A stretch of DNA of 12,320 bases from JAYRWD01 sp041918255 (GCA_041918255.1 JAYRWD010000038.1:1-12320), one strand, 5' to 3'; positions 1 to 6,307 are shown, counted from the stretch's first letter. The notes: a model not told the origin generated them from the letters alone. A program made the numbers and translations.

Positions 1-227
1 ATAATCGCTGTGGGGGTAATTTGGTATACTAGACGATGTTCTTTATTAATACGTCTTGACCAGTAGCCCTTTAAATTTCTTTGAAGCGATTCGGGTTTTC
101 CGATACCCTCGAAGGGATGGATGCAGATATCGTCAAGAAGTATGTTTATTCTATTTATAATGGTCGCGTTTGTATTCTTTAGGTAGACATAGTCTTTCCA
201 AGCCTTTTCTGTCCAAAGTATTCTCAC
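1..227 (-). CDS. yoeB: YoeB-family mRNA-interferase toxin (3' end cut by window edge)
   Basis: YoeB is a RelE-fold endoribonuclease that cleaves mRNA on the translating ribosome and is neutralised by YefM. I translated this frame by hand from a GTG at 227-225; it stays open to base 1, giving 75 codons. The protein opens with MRILWTEKAWKDYVY and contains PFEGIGKPE (38-46) and the block GYWSRRINKEHRLVY (54-68). These align without gaps to E. coli YoeB (PFEGKGKPE and GFWSRRITEEHRLVY). The catalytic residues E46 and R65 are present at the same numbers; the final H83 and Y84 would lie beyond the window. The overlapping ATG at 228 is followed directly by TGA, so GTG is the only sensible start. It lies one base after the antitoxin stop and has a GAGAG ribosome-binding site at 234-238, six bases upstream, so translation is probably coupled to yefM. 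Confidence 0.93.
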   Translation of the reverse strand, partial: MRILWTEKAWKDYVYLKNTNATIINRINILLDDICIHPFEGIGKPESLQRNLKGYWSRRINKEHRLVYQITPTAI

Positions 228-228
228 A

Positions 229-483
229 TTAAGCTCTCATCAGATTGTGTTCTTCGTATTTACCTTTTTTAACTTGGTCTAAGGATTCCATGAGATGTTT
301 TCTATTAGCTGGACTTTTTAGCAAATAGGCTGTTTCGTCGTACGATTCAAAATCTTCAAGGGACATAAGCACCGCGGCTGGTTTCTTACCGCGCGTAATC
401 AAGACCGGCGCATTGTTTTCACAGACGTAGTCAATGGTATCTTTGAGTTTTTTTCTTGCATAGGAAAAGGATACGTTTTTCAT
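229..483 (-). CDS. yefM: YefM-family antitoxin (Phd/YefM fold)
   Basis: This is the antitoxin and autorepressor partner of YoeB: its N-terminal half dimerises and binds DNA, and its C-terminal tail wraps and inhibits the toxin. From the ATG at 483 it has 84 residues, close to the E. coli protein. MKNVSFSYARKKL aligns with MRTISYSEARQNL, and APVLITRGKKPAAVLMSLEDF and ETAYLLKSPAN match the family closely. Arg10, the DNA-contacting arginine of E. coli YefM, is conserved. The frame is also open from an ATG at 510, but I reject that start: it would abut the -10 element and place the operator inside the gene, and the nine extra residues have no counterpart in E. coli YefM. The ribosome-binding site is weak. 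The last codons carry the ribosome-binding site for yoeB. Confidence 0.93.
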   Translation of the reverse strand: MKNVSFSYARKKLKDTIDYVCENNAPVLITRGKKPAAVLMSLEDFESYDETAYLLKSPANRKHLMESLDQVKKGKYEEHNLMRA

Positions 484-491
484 TTCAACTA

Positions 492-509
492 TGTACCTAA
501 GTATGTACA
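492..509 (-). promoter_or_regulatory. YefM-YoeB operator: two TGTACA-type hexamers 12 bp apart
   Basis: A perfect palindromic TGTACA lies at 504-509 and a 5/6 copy, TGTACC on the plus strand (GGTACA on the minus), at 492-497. Their centres are 12 bp apart. They sit immediately downstream of the -10 box and before the yefM start. In E. coli the yefM operator is known to be a pair of palindromes with TGTACA cores, 12 bp centre to centre, overlapping the promoter and bound by YefM and the YefM-YoeB complex. The match in motif, spacing and position supports autorepression of this pair. Confidence 0.78.
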
Positions 510-510
510 T

Positions 511-539
511 ATAGTAGCATATTGTTTTAGACCATTCAA
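511..539 (-). promoter_or_regulatory. Putative sigma-70-type promoter of yefM-yoeB
   Basis: Read on the minus strand, a -35-like TTGAAT (539-534) is followed by exactly 17 bases and a -10-like TACTAT (516-511), preceded by TG one base upstream (extended -10). Transcription would start near 504, about 20 bases before the chosen yefM ATG. Two short palindromes, TCAATTGA (536-543) and ATCTATAGAT (543-552), overlap or lie just upstream of the -35; their role is unknown. The spacing is ideal but each hexamer matches consensus only partly. Confidence 0.55.
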
Positions 540-586
540 TTGATCTATAGATATTAGGCTTTATATGAAACTCAGTAATAAAAACG

Positions 587-651
587 GGTGGGTGTCACAC
601 TGAGCTTGTCGAAGTGCGACAATACAACGTCCCTACTATTCGACACCCGCC
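587..651 (-). terminator. Possible Rho-independent terminator of the polysaccharide operon
   Basis: The arms 587-596 (GGTGGGTGTC) and 642-651 (GACACCCGCC) form a 10-bp GC-rich inverted repeat with one mismatch. On the minus strand, the direction in which the operon arrives, the structure is followed by CGTTTTTATT (586-577). The 45-base loop contains a second stem-loop at 595-619. The position suits a terminator between the operon's last gene and yefM-yoeB. The outer loop is long for a classical terminator, and the element may instead be, or also be, a dispersed intergenic repeat. Confidence 0.4.
595..619. repeat. REP-like imperfect palindrome in the intergenic region
   Basis: On the minus strand TCGCACT and AGTGTGA pair over 7 bp, one pair being G-U, around an 11-base loop. 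The core reads ACTTCGACAAGCTCAGTGTG. To my recollection, closely similar GACAAGCTCAG-type palindromes are dispersed in intergenic DNA of many bacterial genomes, including draft genomes of uncultivated lineages. Only one copy is visible here, so repeat status cannot be shown from the window. Confidence 0.4.
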
Positions 652-723
652 TGCTGGCGCTCAAGGTGGCATAGTAAGTGTAGCTTCGCATAAAGCCAAT
701 TAGTTGGAAAATCTAAATGTGGG

Positions 724-755
724 CTTCTCTGGCTATTGTGAGAGGAGTAGAGAAG
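724..755 (-). repeat. Short stem-loop directly after the last operon gene
   Basis: CTTCTCT at 724-730 and AGAGAAG at 749-755 form a perfect 7-bp stem with an 18-base loop. It begins at the base next to the stop codon of the GT2 gene (756-758). The following minus-strand sequence (CCCACATTTAGATTTTCC) is only moderately T-rich, so this is at best a weak terminator or an mRNA 3'-end stabiliser. Confidence 0.35.
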
Positions 756-1778
756 TTATTTCTCGAACACTGTTTTTTTGTTTTTCAGTACATAGTTCGA
801 GAAATATTTCCAATAATATTTGAGGAAAAATGTTTGTTTGCGAAGTATTTGCCAAGAAGTGAGTTTGCGAAGGGGCGCGAAGTCTTTTCTGGCTTTCAGT
901 AATATTTTCCTATCCCGCGTTAGCAGTCGCCAAGTCGATACGTATACGACCTTAAGTAGCCGGATTCTCAGCGTTAAAAGGGCAATTAGTGTGATTCCAG
1001 CGTACTTGATCAGTATGAAAGGAGCGTTTACAAGTATTACCGGCCATGGCATGAGTTTGAAATAGGTATAGAGTATGTTTTCATGTAATTTAATTGCGTA
1101 TTCCAGATCTCGAATTTTATCTATAGAGACTCCACCTTTGTGGTATACCACTGCGTCAGGGGCGTATATTGACTTGTAGCCTGCCAGGATGGCTCGCAAA
1201 CCAAGTTCTGCGTCTTCGTAGCCTGTTGTGAAAAACTCGTCAAATAAGCCTATTGCACGAAGCATTTTAGTGGAGTAGAGGCAAGCGCCAGCGCATGGAC
1301 CCCAGTTTGAGCCGTTTACGTTTTGGTTTGCCATCTCCCCGGTTGATCTGGGTAAAGCTTCTCCAGTATTAAGAAAAAGGTGACCGGTGTTGTCAATTTT
1401 GTTCTTATCGTTGTAATTAATCATTTTGCTGGAAACTAGGTCCGCTTTTTTTTCCAAGGCTTGTTTATAGAGGTTAGTGAGCCACTCCGGGTCTACAACT
1501 GTGTCATTATTGAGTAATGCGATATATTCAAACTTTTCTTTGCTGAGTAATGTGGTCAAGATTTGATTATTTCCTTTTGTAAATCCGGGATTGTCTTTAT
1601 TCAAAATAATCTTGATATTTACATTGTCGCGATATCTTTGTTGTAATTTGATTCCTTCATCATTGTCTGATCCATTGTCGATCAGGAAAACCTTTGATCT
1701 GTAAAAAGATAGAAACGAATCCAAACATTCGCATGTATCCTTGTATCCGTTCCAGTTTATGATGATTATGGGGGGCAT
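756..1778 (-). CDS. GT2 glycosyltransferase, WbbL/rhamnosyltransferase-like
   Basis: This is a GT-A fold transferase that adds a sugar from a nucleotide donor to a growing surface glycan at the cytoplasmic face. Of 340 residues, 1-215 form the GT2 domain. IIIINWNG (4-11) is the first strand, IDNGSDN (33-39) binds nucleotide, GFTKGNN (65-71) follows, LLNNDT (88-93) takes the place of the DxD metal site, and GYEDAELGLRA (186-196) holds the catalytic acidic pair, with H213 in VYHKGG. This set is typical of the WbbL-type rhamnosyltransferase-like group; donor and acceptor cannot be read. A hydrophobic stretch at about 245-270 and a basic tail suggest membrane association. The ATG at 1778 is the first possible start, because an in-frame TAA lies four codons upstream; no Shine-Dalgarno is visible. 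It follows the GtrB-like gene by 24 bases. Sampled GC is higher than in the genes further upstream. Confidence 0.9.
   Translation of the reverse strand: MPPIIIINWNGYKDTCECLDSFLSFYRSKVFLIDNGSDNDEGIKLQQRYRDNVNIKIILNKDNPGFTKGNNQILTTLLSKEKFEYIALLNNDTVVDPEWLTNLYKQALEKKADLVSSKMINYNDKNKIDNTGHLFLNTGEALPRSTGEMANQNVNGSNWGPCAGACLYSTKMLRAIGLFDEFFTTGYEDAELGLRAILAGYKSIYAPDAVVYHKGGVSIDKIRDLEYAIKLHENILYTYFKLMPWPVILVNAPFILIKYAGITLIALLTLRIRLLKVVYVSTWRLLTRDRKILLKARKDFAPLRKLTSWQILRKQTFFLKYYWKYFSNYVLKNKKTVFEK
757..806. repeat. Perfect 12-bp inverted repeat inside the 3' end of the GT2 gene
   Basis: TATTTCTCGAAC (757-768) and GTTCGAGAAATA (795-806) are exact reverse complements. Inside them, ACTG (769-772) and CAGT (786-789) add four more pairs with a 5-base bulge, leaving a loop that is almost pure T on the plus strand (773-785). 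The element overlaps the last codons of the gene and two bases of its stop. No T tract follows on either strand, so it is not a canonical terminator. Confidence 0.75.
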
Positions 1779-1802
1779 AAGTGTAGTTATTTACGGTCGG
1801 AT

Positions 1803-2720
1803 TTAAGTCAAGCGTTTCAATGATTTTACTACATAAGGCGCATCAGTTTTTTGATAATTGAGTATTAGGCCTAAATATTTCAGAATTACTCCGGTTATCA
1901 GAAATAAACCGGCCAATCCAAACGATACGAGGAGCATTATCGTTGTCCACCCTTCTATGACTCTGTCATACAAAAAGTAGACAAAGATAGCATAAATAGC
2001 ACTTGTAGTTGAAAATATGGTGAATATGAGTGAAAGGGAAAGTGATAAGTAAAGTGGTATATTGGTAAAAGTAAAAAGCAAGTTTAATGCTAAATCGATC
2101 CTGTAGGTAAATTTTTGTTGGATTGATTGTAGATTTGCTGAGTCTATTTCAATATACTTAGAAGGATAACCAGTGGATTTATAAAGGATTTTTCTATAGA
2201 GATATCTATTTTTGATTCCAGAAATTTTATTTATCACCCTTCTGGATAGTATCCGCGCAATTTCGTTCTTGAGCTCAAAATTAAGATTGGAATATTTGTT
2301 AATCACGGTGTAAAAAATTTTTGAAAGATTCCCATTTGTTGAAGTCCCAAGAGACACAATATCAAATCCTTTTGCGGCTGTCTGATAAAGGTTGTCAAAC
2401 ATTGCTGGTGTTATATCAGAGCTTGGATAGTCAATTTCAATTATAAAATCGCCCATTGCGATATCAACTCCTGCTAACATAGACCTTTCCAGACCATGAT
2501 GCCAGGGTAGTTGTATTAATATAATATTTAGATTGTTTGTTGAAGTAATCTCTTGTAAGGTTGAAACATGGTTGTCTGTCGAAGAGTCGTCAATAACTAT
2601 TATTTCGAAATTATGGTTATTATCTTGAAAGTATTTACCCAAGCTTTTTAGAGTTTTTTGAACAGCCTCGAAATTGTCTTTTGAGTAAATTGTTACCGAA
2701 AGAAATGCTTTGTCATTCAT
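1803..2720 (-). CDS. GT2 glycosyltransferase, GtrB/DPM1-like, with two C-terminal membrane helices
   Basis: The likely role is transfer of a sugar to polyprenyl phosphate at the inner face of the membrane, supplying a lipid-linked donor. The 305-residue length and layout match GtrB-type enzymes. The GT2 domain spans about 6-210, with IIVIDDSSTDN (40-50), the acidic motif region IIEIDYPSSDITP (93-105) and ILSRRVINKI (157-166), where GtrB proteins have a similar LSRR segment. Two membrane helices lie at about 222-250 and 260-286, followed by a short cytoplasmic tail. The metal motif is unusual: E95-I-D97 replaces the usual D-A-D, and the following LQHPP-like segment is YPSSD. Its ATG overlaps the TGA of the FAD gene by four bases (ATGA), indicating coupling; no Shine-Dalgarno is seen. 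The obvious user of its product is the GT-C-like protein of the same operon, which is inference. Confidence 0.82.
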   Translation of the reverse strand: MNDKAFLSVTIYSKDNFEAVQKTLKSLGKYFQDNNHNFEIIVIDDSSTDNHVSTLQEITSTNNLNIILIQLPWHHGLERSMLAGVDIAMGDFIIEIDYPSSDITPAMFDNLYQTAAKGFDIVSLGTSTNGNLSKIFYTVINKYSNLNFELKNEIARILSRRVINKISGIKNRYLYRKILYKSTGYPSKYIEIDSANLQSIQQKFTYRIDLALNLLFTFTNIPLYLSLSLSLIFTIFSTTSAIYAIFVYFLYDRVIEGWTTIMLLVSFGLAGLFLITGVILKYLGLILNYQKTDAPYVVKSLKRLT

Positions 2721-3769
2721 GGGATTAGAACATCTAAATCATAAATAGTATTAATTTTGCCGGAAAAAACGGTCCAAAAATTCGGCGACTTATGTAATTG
2801 TTTTATGATGGTTGGTCTCGAGTCATCGACTTCTGAACTTTGAGGTACAACTTTCGTTGTATATAGAGATTTTGCATATGTATATGAAAAGGATTCGTTT
2901 AGGTATTTCTTTGCCAGTTTATCCATATATACAAAATTTGTTTCTTTTATTAGGGTAGCATTATTAGTAAATGATTCGTTATGTGGTGTATACATTACCG
3001 CCGTTAAGGAATGATGGGGTGTCAAACCAAAGGGCATGAGTGAAACAAATGGCCCATCAATAATGGTTATGCCGTAATTCTTTAGTCTTTCATTCGGGCG
3101 ACATAATATTATTTCACAAGACTCAAACTTTAGGTCTAATTTGCGAAATCCGAATAATTGGTGTATTTCATTTATACTAGCATATGTAGCGTTGATCAGG
3201 TTTGAGGTTACGATCTCGTGTTGTTGGGTTTTGACCTGGTATTGGTCACCTACTATTTTGACATCAAGGGGATTTTCATTATAAATAATTTTAACATGCA
3301 ATTGTTCCAATAATTTAATATAGTATGAGCATATTTTCTCAGCGTCAAAAGCATATTCTTTTGTCAAAAAGGCTGCCTCAATGCTTCCATCCTTGAATAG
3401 TGTTGTCCCATCAATTTCTTCTAGGGGTATATTAAGCCGATCACAGAAATTACGAAAATTTAAAGCTGAAGTATATGAAAAGTCTTTTGAGACAGCATAT
3501 ATTTTTTTGAAATTTGAGTTGATTGCAAATTCGAAGTCTTTTACAAATTTGTCAAAGTAGGAGAGACACTTCTTTGCTGTTGTGAGGCTACGAGGATAAT
3601 GGTATCCTAGATGCACTCTGGCTTGATTAACATATGATGCCTGGGTAAAGGGATGTGCTTGCTTCTCTACTATGACTACTCTTAGTTTTTTCTTTGCAAG
3701 TAGAAGGGCCGAGTGCAGACCAAACATACCGGCTCCAATGATTAGATAGTCAGATTGTAGCTTTTTCAT
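2717..3769 (-). CDS. FAD-dependent oxidoreductase of the DAO family
   Basis: The 350-residue protein has an N-terminal Rossmann FAD site: YLIIGAGMFG (8-17) supplies GxGxxG, and VVIVEK (31-36) ends with the acidic residue that binds the ADP-ribose (E35). The block NQARVHLGYHYPRS (48-61) resembles, as I recall, a sequence seen in DAO-type proteins of O-antigen and capsule clusters. The C-terminal SGKINTIYDL segment is where DAO enzymes make a final FAD contact. The substrate is unknown; oxidation of a hydroxyl or amine of a sugar or sugar-like building block is inferred from the neighbours. The ATG at 3769 lies four bases after the stop of the DPM1-type gene, and the 3' end overlaps the next gene by four bases, so it sits firmly inside the operon. 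No signal peptide is evident, so it is cytoplasmic. Confidence 0.85.
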   Translation of the reverse strand: MKKLQSDYLIIGAGMFGLHSALLLAKKKLRVVIVEKQAHPFTQASYVNQARVHLGYHYPRSLTTAKKCLSYFDKFVKDFEFAINSNFKKIYAVSKDFSYTSALNFRNFCDRLNIPLEEIDGTTLFKDGSIEAAFLTKEYAFDAEKICSYYIKLLEQLHVKIIYNENPLDVKIVGDQYQVKTQQHEIVTSNLINATYASINEIHQLFGFRKLDLKFESCEIILCRPNERLKNYGITIIDGPFVSLMPFGLTPHHSLTAVMYTPHNESFTNNATLIKETNFVYMDKLAKKYLNESFSYTYAKSLYTTKVVPQSSEVDDSRPTIIKQLHKSPNFWTVFSGKINTIYDLDVLIP

Positions 3770-3773
3770 AAAG

Positions 3774-4550
3774 TTACTGTGGATTGTATTTATTTATAGC
3801 AATCTTCCAGAGAATAATCAGAAGTTTCAGATAACCAATTATGTTAATCTTCGTTGGAATTTTACCATGTGTTGGGTAAGCTCGTGTAACTGGAATCTCG
3901 ATGACTTTGAAACCATACTTTGGGGCGTTACATGCTATATATGGCAGTAATTCGTAAGTGTCAAAGACATCTCTAAAAATTGAGAGATTTTCATCGGAGA
4001 GGAGTTTTTTTGAATATCCTCTAAAGCCATTTGTGGTATCTGTATATTTATATTTTGAGAGGATTGAAACAATTGGGGCGTGAATAAGCTTTATTGCAAA
4101 GTATCTCATAAGTGGCGTGTTTATTGCCTTTCCTCCTTTAATAAATCTAGAACCTTGAACGTAATCGTATCCACCCTCTAATTGATCAATGAAATCATAA
4201 ATGTTTTCGACACTATCTTTATTATTTCCGTCTATGGTGACTACGCCCTTGTAATTTTTTTCTAAAGCATAGTGATATCCCATTCGAAGCTGCGCGCTAA
4301 GACCTCCTTGATCTTGTTTGATCATTAGAGCTTTGATGTTCATTTCCCTAAGGAAATTACTTTCGAGACTATTATCTGTACTTCCCTTATCAAGAATTAT
4401 GACATCAACATTTTTCGAAATAGGCAACATACGTTTTAGTTGAGCATGTATTCGATCTCCTTCATTTATGACAGGAATACATATACAATATTCACTTTTT
4501 TGGGGTCTAAACTCGATTATTTTGTATTTGGGTATTTGTCTCAGCTTCAC
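3774..4550 (-). CDS. GT2 glycosyltransferase, DPM1-like, without membrane helices
   Basis: This resembles dolichyl/polyprenyl-phosphate mannosyltransferases of the soluble DPM1 type. The 258 residues include CICIPVINEGD (22-32), the nucleotide site ILDKGSTDNS (52-61, where DDGSTDN is usual), the metal region TIDGNNKDSVENI (105-117, DGN in place of DAD), GSRFIKGG (133-140) and TDTTNGFRGYS (170-180), which matches the DxTSGFRxY motif of the family. There is no C-terminal pair of helices; a mildly hydrophobic stretch at about 236-252 could tether it. The start codon is GTG at 4550, overlapping the TGA of the preceding TIM-barrel gene by four bases. It probably makes a lipid-linked sugar or adds one in the cytoplasm; donor unknown. 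Confidence 0.85.
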   Translation of the reverse strand: MKLRQIPKYKIIEFRPQKSEYCICIPVINEGDRIHAQLKRMLPISKNVDVIILDKGSTDNSLESNFLREMNIKALMIKQDQGGLSAQLRMGYHYALEKNYKGVVTIDGNNKDSVENIYDFIDQLEGGYDYVQGSRFIKGGKAINTPLMRYFAIKLIHAPIVSILSKYKYTDTTNGFRGYSKKLLSDENLSIFRDVFDTYELLPYIACNAPKYGFKVIEIPVTRAYPTHGKIPTKINIIGYLKLLIILWKIAINKYNPQ

Positions 4551-5368
4551 TCCAATATTTTTTTGATAAATATGAGAGAAGCTTCTATCAGTTTTATCTC
4601 CTGTGCTGGCTCTGCTGATTTCTTCATCTCTATCGAAACGTAGCTTTTATAGTTATTATCCAGTAAGCGATTGATAAGTTCGGTGTAAAGAGCCAAACTT
4701 TCAGCGTTAGAAATCGGATTCAGAAATGGCTGGCTTAGGTGTACATGCTTGATAAAATTCTTTGAATTCTTAAATACTTCATTAAGGTCCTCCTTATTTA
4801 TCATAACAGTACTCATATCTAAATTGAGACCGATATTTGGATTATTTAGTTTAGTCAAGAATTCGATTGTGTCAAGCGTAGTATTTAAGAAATTCGTGCC
4901 ATACTCTTTTGGATTTGGTTCTATCAGGAAATTAATATTGTGTTTAGCTGCAATTTTTCCAATTTCGTTGAAGAAATCTAGTGCAATGGTTTCGGCTTCT
5001 TGAAATTGCAACATTTCAATATTTCGATTTTTTGGTGATCCAAAAACTATGTTTGTACAGTTTAAACTATTTGCAAGTTTTATTACTTGTTCTAAGTGGG
5101 TTTTCAAATCGGTTCTCGAATTGAGCGAATCAAATAACTTTAAATTATCTTTACCGTACAAAAGTGATTGCATGGAAGAGATAGCAAGATTGTACTTTTC
5201 CAGAACGTCTAGATATTTCTTTATTTCGGAACTAGTGGGCGTATATGTACCATTAAAGGAAAGGGTAGGGGCAATTTCTATCGCATTGACACCGTGATGC
5301 TTTAATAAAGTATATACGCTCTTATTATTCTCTGGACTCCACGCGATATTGGAAATTGATAGTTTCAT
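4547..5368 (-). CDS. TIM-barrel sugar (phosphate) isomerase/epimerase, xylose-isomerase-like (AP endonuclease 2 family fold)
   Basis: The 273-residue protein has the repeating strand-helix pattern of the xylose isomerase-like TIM barrel (PF01261 type). Likely metal ligands lie at strand ends: E150 in FLIEPNPKEYGTNF, D184 in GLNLDMSTV, H208 or H210 in HVHLSQPF, and E247 in VSIEMK. Other strands are IEIAP (30-34) and IVFGSPKNR (107-115). The family includes keto-aldose isomerases, 3-epimerases and inositol-pathway enzymes, so the exact reaction cannot be read. Its ATG directly abuts the TAG of the upstream SDR gene, and its TGA overlaps the GTG of the following GT2 by four bases. This tight packing between an SDR and glycosyltransferases suggests that it acts on the same sugar intermediate as the SDR. 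It is cytoplasmic, with no signal peptide. Confidence 0.85.
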   Translation of the reverse strand: MKLSISNIAWSPENNKSVYTLLKHHGVNAIEIAPTLSFNGTYTPTSSEIKKYLDVLEKYNLAISSMQSLLYGKDNLKLFDSLNSRTDLKTHLEQVIKLANSLNCTNIVFGSPKNRNIEMLQFQEAETIALDFFNEIGKIAAKHNINFLIEPNPKEYGTNFLNTTLDTIEFLTKLNNPNIGLNLDMSTVMINKEDLNEVFKNSKNFIKHVHLSQPFLNPISNAESLALYTELINRLLDNNYKSYVSIEMKKSAEPAQEIKLIEASLIFIKKILE

Positions 5369-6307
5369 CTAAGTCATATTGACATAAGAGATAAGATCAT
5401 GAAAAACTTCTTCTTTAGATTTGATATATCCGGTTTTTCCCCCAAAGATACTGGAGTACTTTGTTTTTATATTATATTTTCGTAAGGTAGCATTTTGATT
5501 TATGAAGTCGATCTTAAATATTTTTTTCGCGAGTTCGTGTGCGCTGATTGGTTCGGTCACAAGATTTACAAGATTCAGATTATTTTGTAAACAGATCTGT
5601 ATATGGTTCCATAGATCTTTAAGGTCGTAAAATTGAAATTCGCTTTTGCTATTCGTAAAGTTTAGGCTATCGATAGAATTATTAAGTAGTAATTTTTTCA
5701 GCTCAGCAAAGTTTTTGTCTTCGGGTCCGATTGCTAGATTGTAAGTGTTCGATTCGGTTAATTTATAACAACTATCTAACAGTTCAATTTCAACCTTGCT
5801 TAGATTACTTCTTAGATTGTTATATGTGTCTTCCTGAAGTATTGGAGGCACTCTATAGATTAGATCATAAAGGAAGTTTTTTTTGAGGCCTTGCCCGAAT
5901 AGTGCTGGGAGTCTAATAATTAAGTGATTATTAGGATATTCGGATTCAACCCACTGTTCTAACCAAAGGCGATTTTTACCATAAGGCTTTAAATCCTTCA
6001 TGTTAATTTCGGAATCTTCATCTTGACCAATTGGAGTCGGGTAGACATCTACAGTAGATATTTGGACTATAAATTTTGTTCTGGTCTTTTTTATATGTCG
6101 TGTAAGGTCTTTGATTGCGTTTAAGTCTTCCTCGGGATTCTGGTTAGCAATCCAAACAACCGCTCTCACACCAGCATTAACAATCAAACCAAAATCTTCC
6201 CCGACTATTTCGTTGATATTTCTTGTATTGTATAATTTGGTGAATTTGTTTTGGTTATTGATGTTTGTTCCAACGAAACCTGTGTACCCGATAAGTGCTG
6301 TTTTCAT
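5369..6307 (-). CDS. NAD(P)-dependent sugar epimerase/reductase, extended SDR (RmlD/epimerase-like)
   Basis: The 312 residues begin with the extended-SDR nucleotide site LIGYTGFVG (5-13, GxxGxxG at G7, G10, G13). QISTVDVYP (82-90) carries the Ser/Thr of the active site, and KPYGKNRLWLE (107-117) carries the catalytic Tyr109. In the YxxxK motif the fifth position is Arg113 rather than Lys, with Lys111 two residues after Tyr. RLPALFG (132-138) is the conserved strand after the active site. Substrate binding would involve the variable C-terminal half. It probably reduces or epimerises a sugar, or a nucleotide-linked sugar, for the glycan. The ATG is preceded by a weak TTGGAA (about ten bases upstream), and the gene follows the GT-C gene by 21 bases. 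Its stop abuts the TIM-barrel gene's start. Confidence 0.85.
   Translation of the reverse strand: MKTALIGYTGFVGTNINNQNKFTKLYNTRNINEIVGEDFGLIVNAGVRAVVWIANQNPEEDLNAIKDLTRHIKKTRTKFIVQISTVDVYPTPIGQDEDSEINMKDLKPYGKNRLWLEQWVESEYPNNHLIIRLPALFGQGLKKNFLYDLIYRVPPILQEDTYNNLRSNLSKVEIELLDSCYKLTESNTYNLAIGPEDKNFAELKKLLLNNSIDSLNFTNSKSEFQFYDLKDLWNHIQICLQNNLNLVNLVTEPISAHELAKKIFKIDFINQNATLRKYNIKTKYSSIFGGKTGYIKSKEEVFHDLISYVNMT

Noticed and set aside
228..230. ATG overlapping the yefM stop as start of yoeB
   Set aside because: The next codon is TGA; the YoeB frame starts at the GTG one base further on.
484..510. Nine-residue N-terminal extension of YefM from the ATG at 510
   Set aside because: It would cover the operator and abut the -10 box; alignment with E. 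coli YefM begins at the ATG at 483.
540..755. Possible small RNA, tRNA or short gene in the intergenic region
   Set aside because: I could not find a cloverleaf, a CRISPR-like repeat series or a convincing short reading frame; only inverted repeats are visible.
717..1065. Two plus-strand open frames opposite the WbbL-like gene (717-902 and 820-1065)
   Set aside because: No recognisable protein features, and they lie on the opposite strand of a well-supported GT2 coding region and its 3' hairpin.
4440..5297. Plus-strand open frames opposite the DPM1-like GT2 and TIM-barrel genes
   Set aside because: They are antisense to genes with clear family motifs and resemble no protein I recognise.
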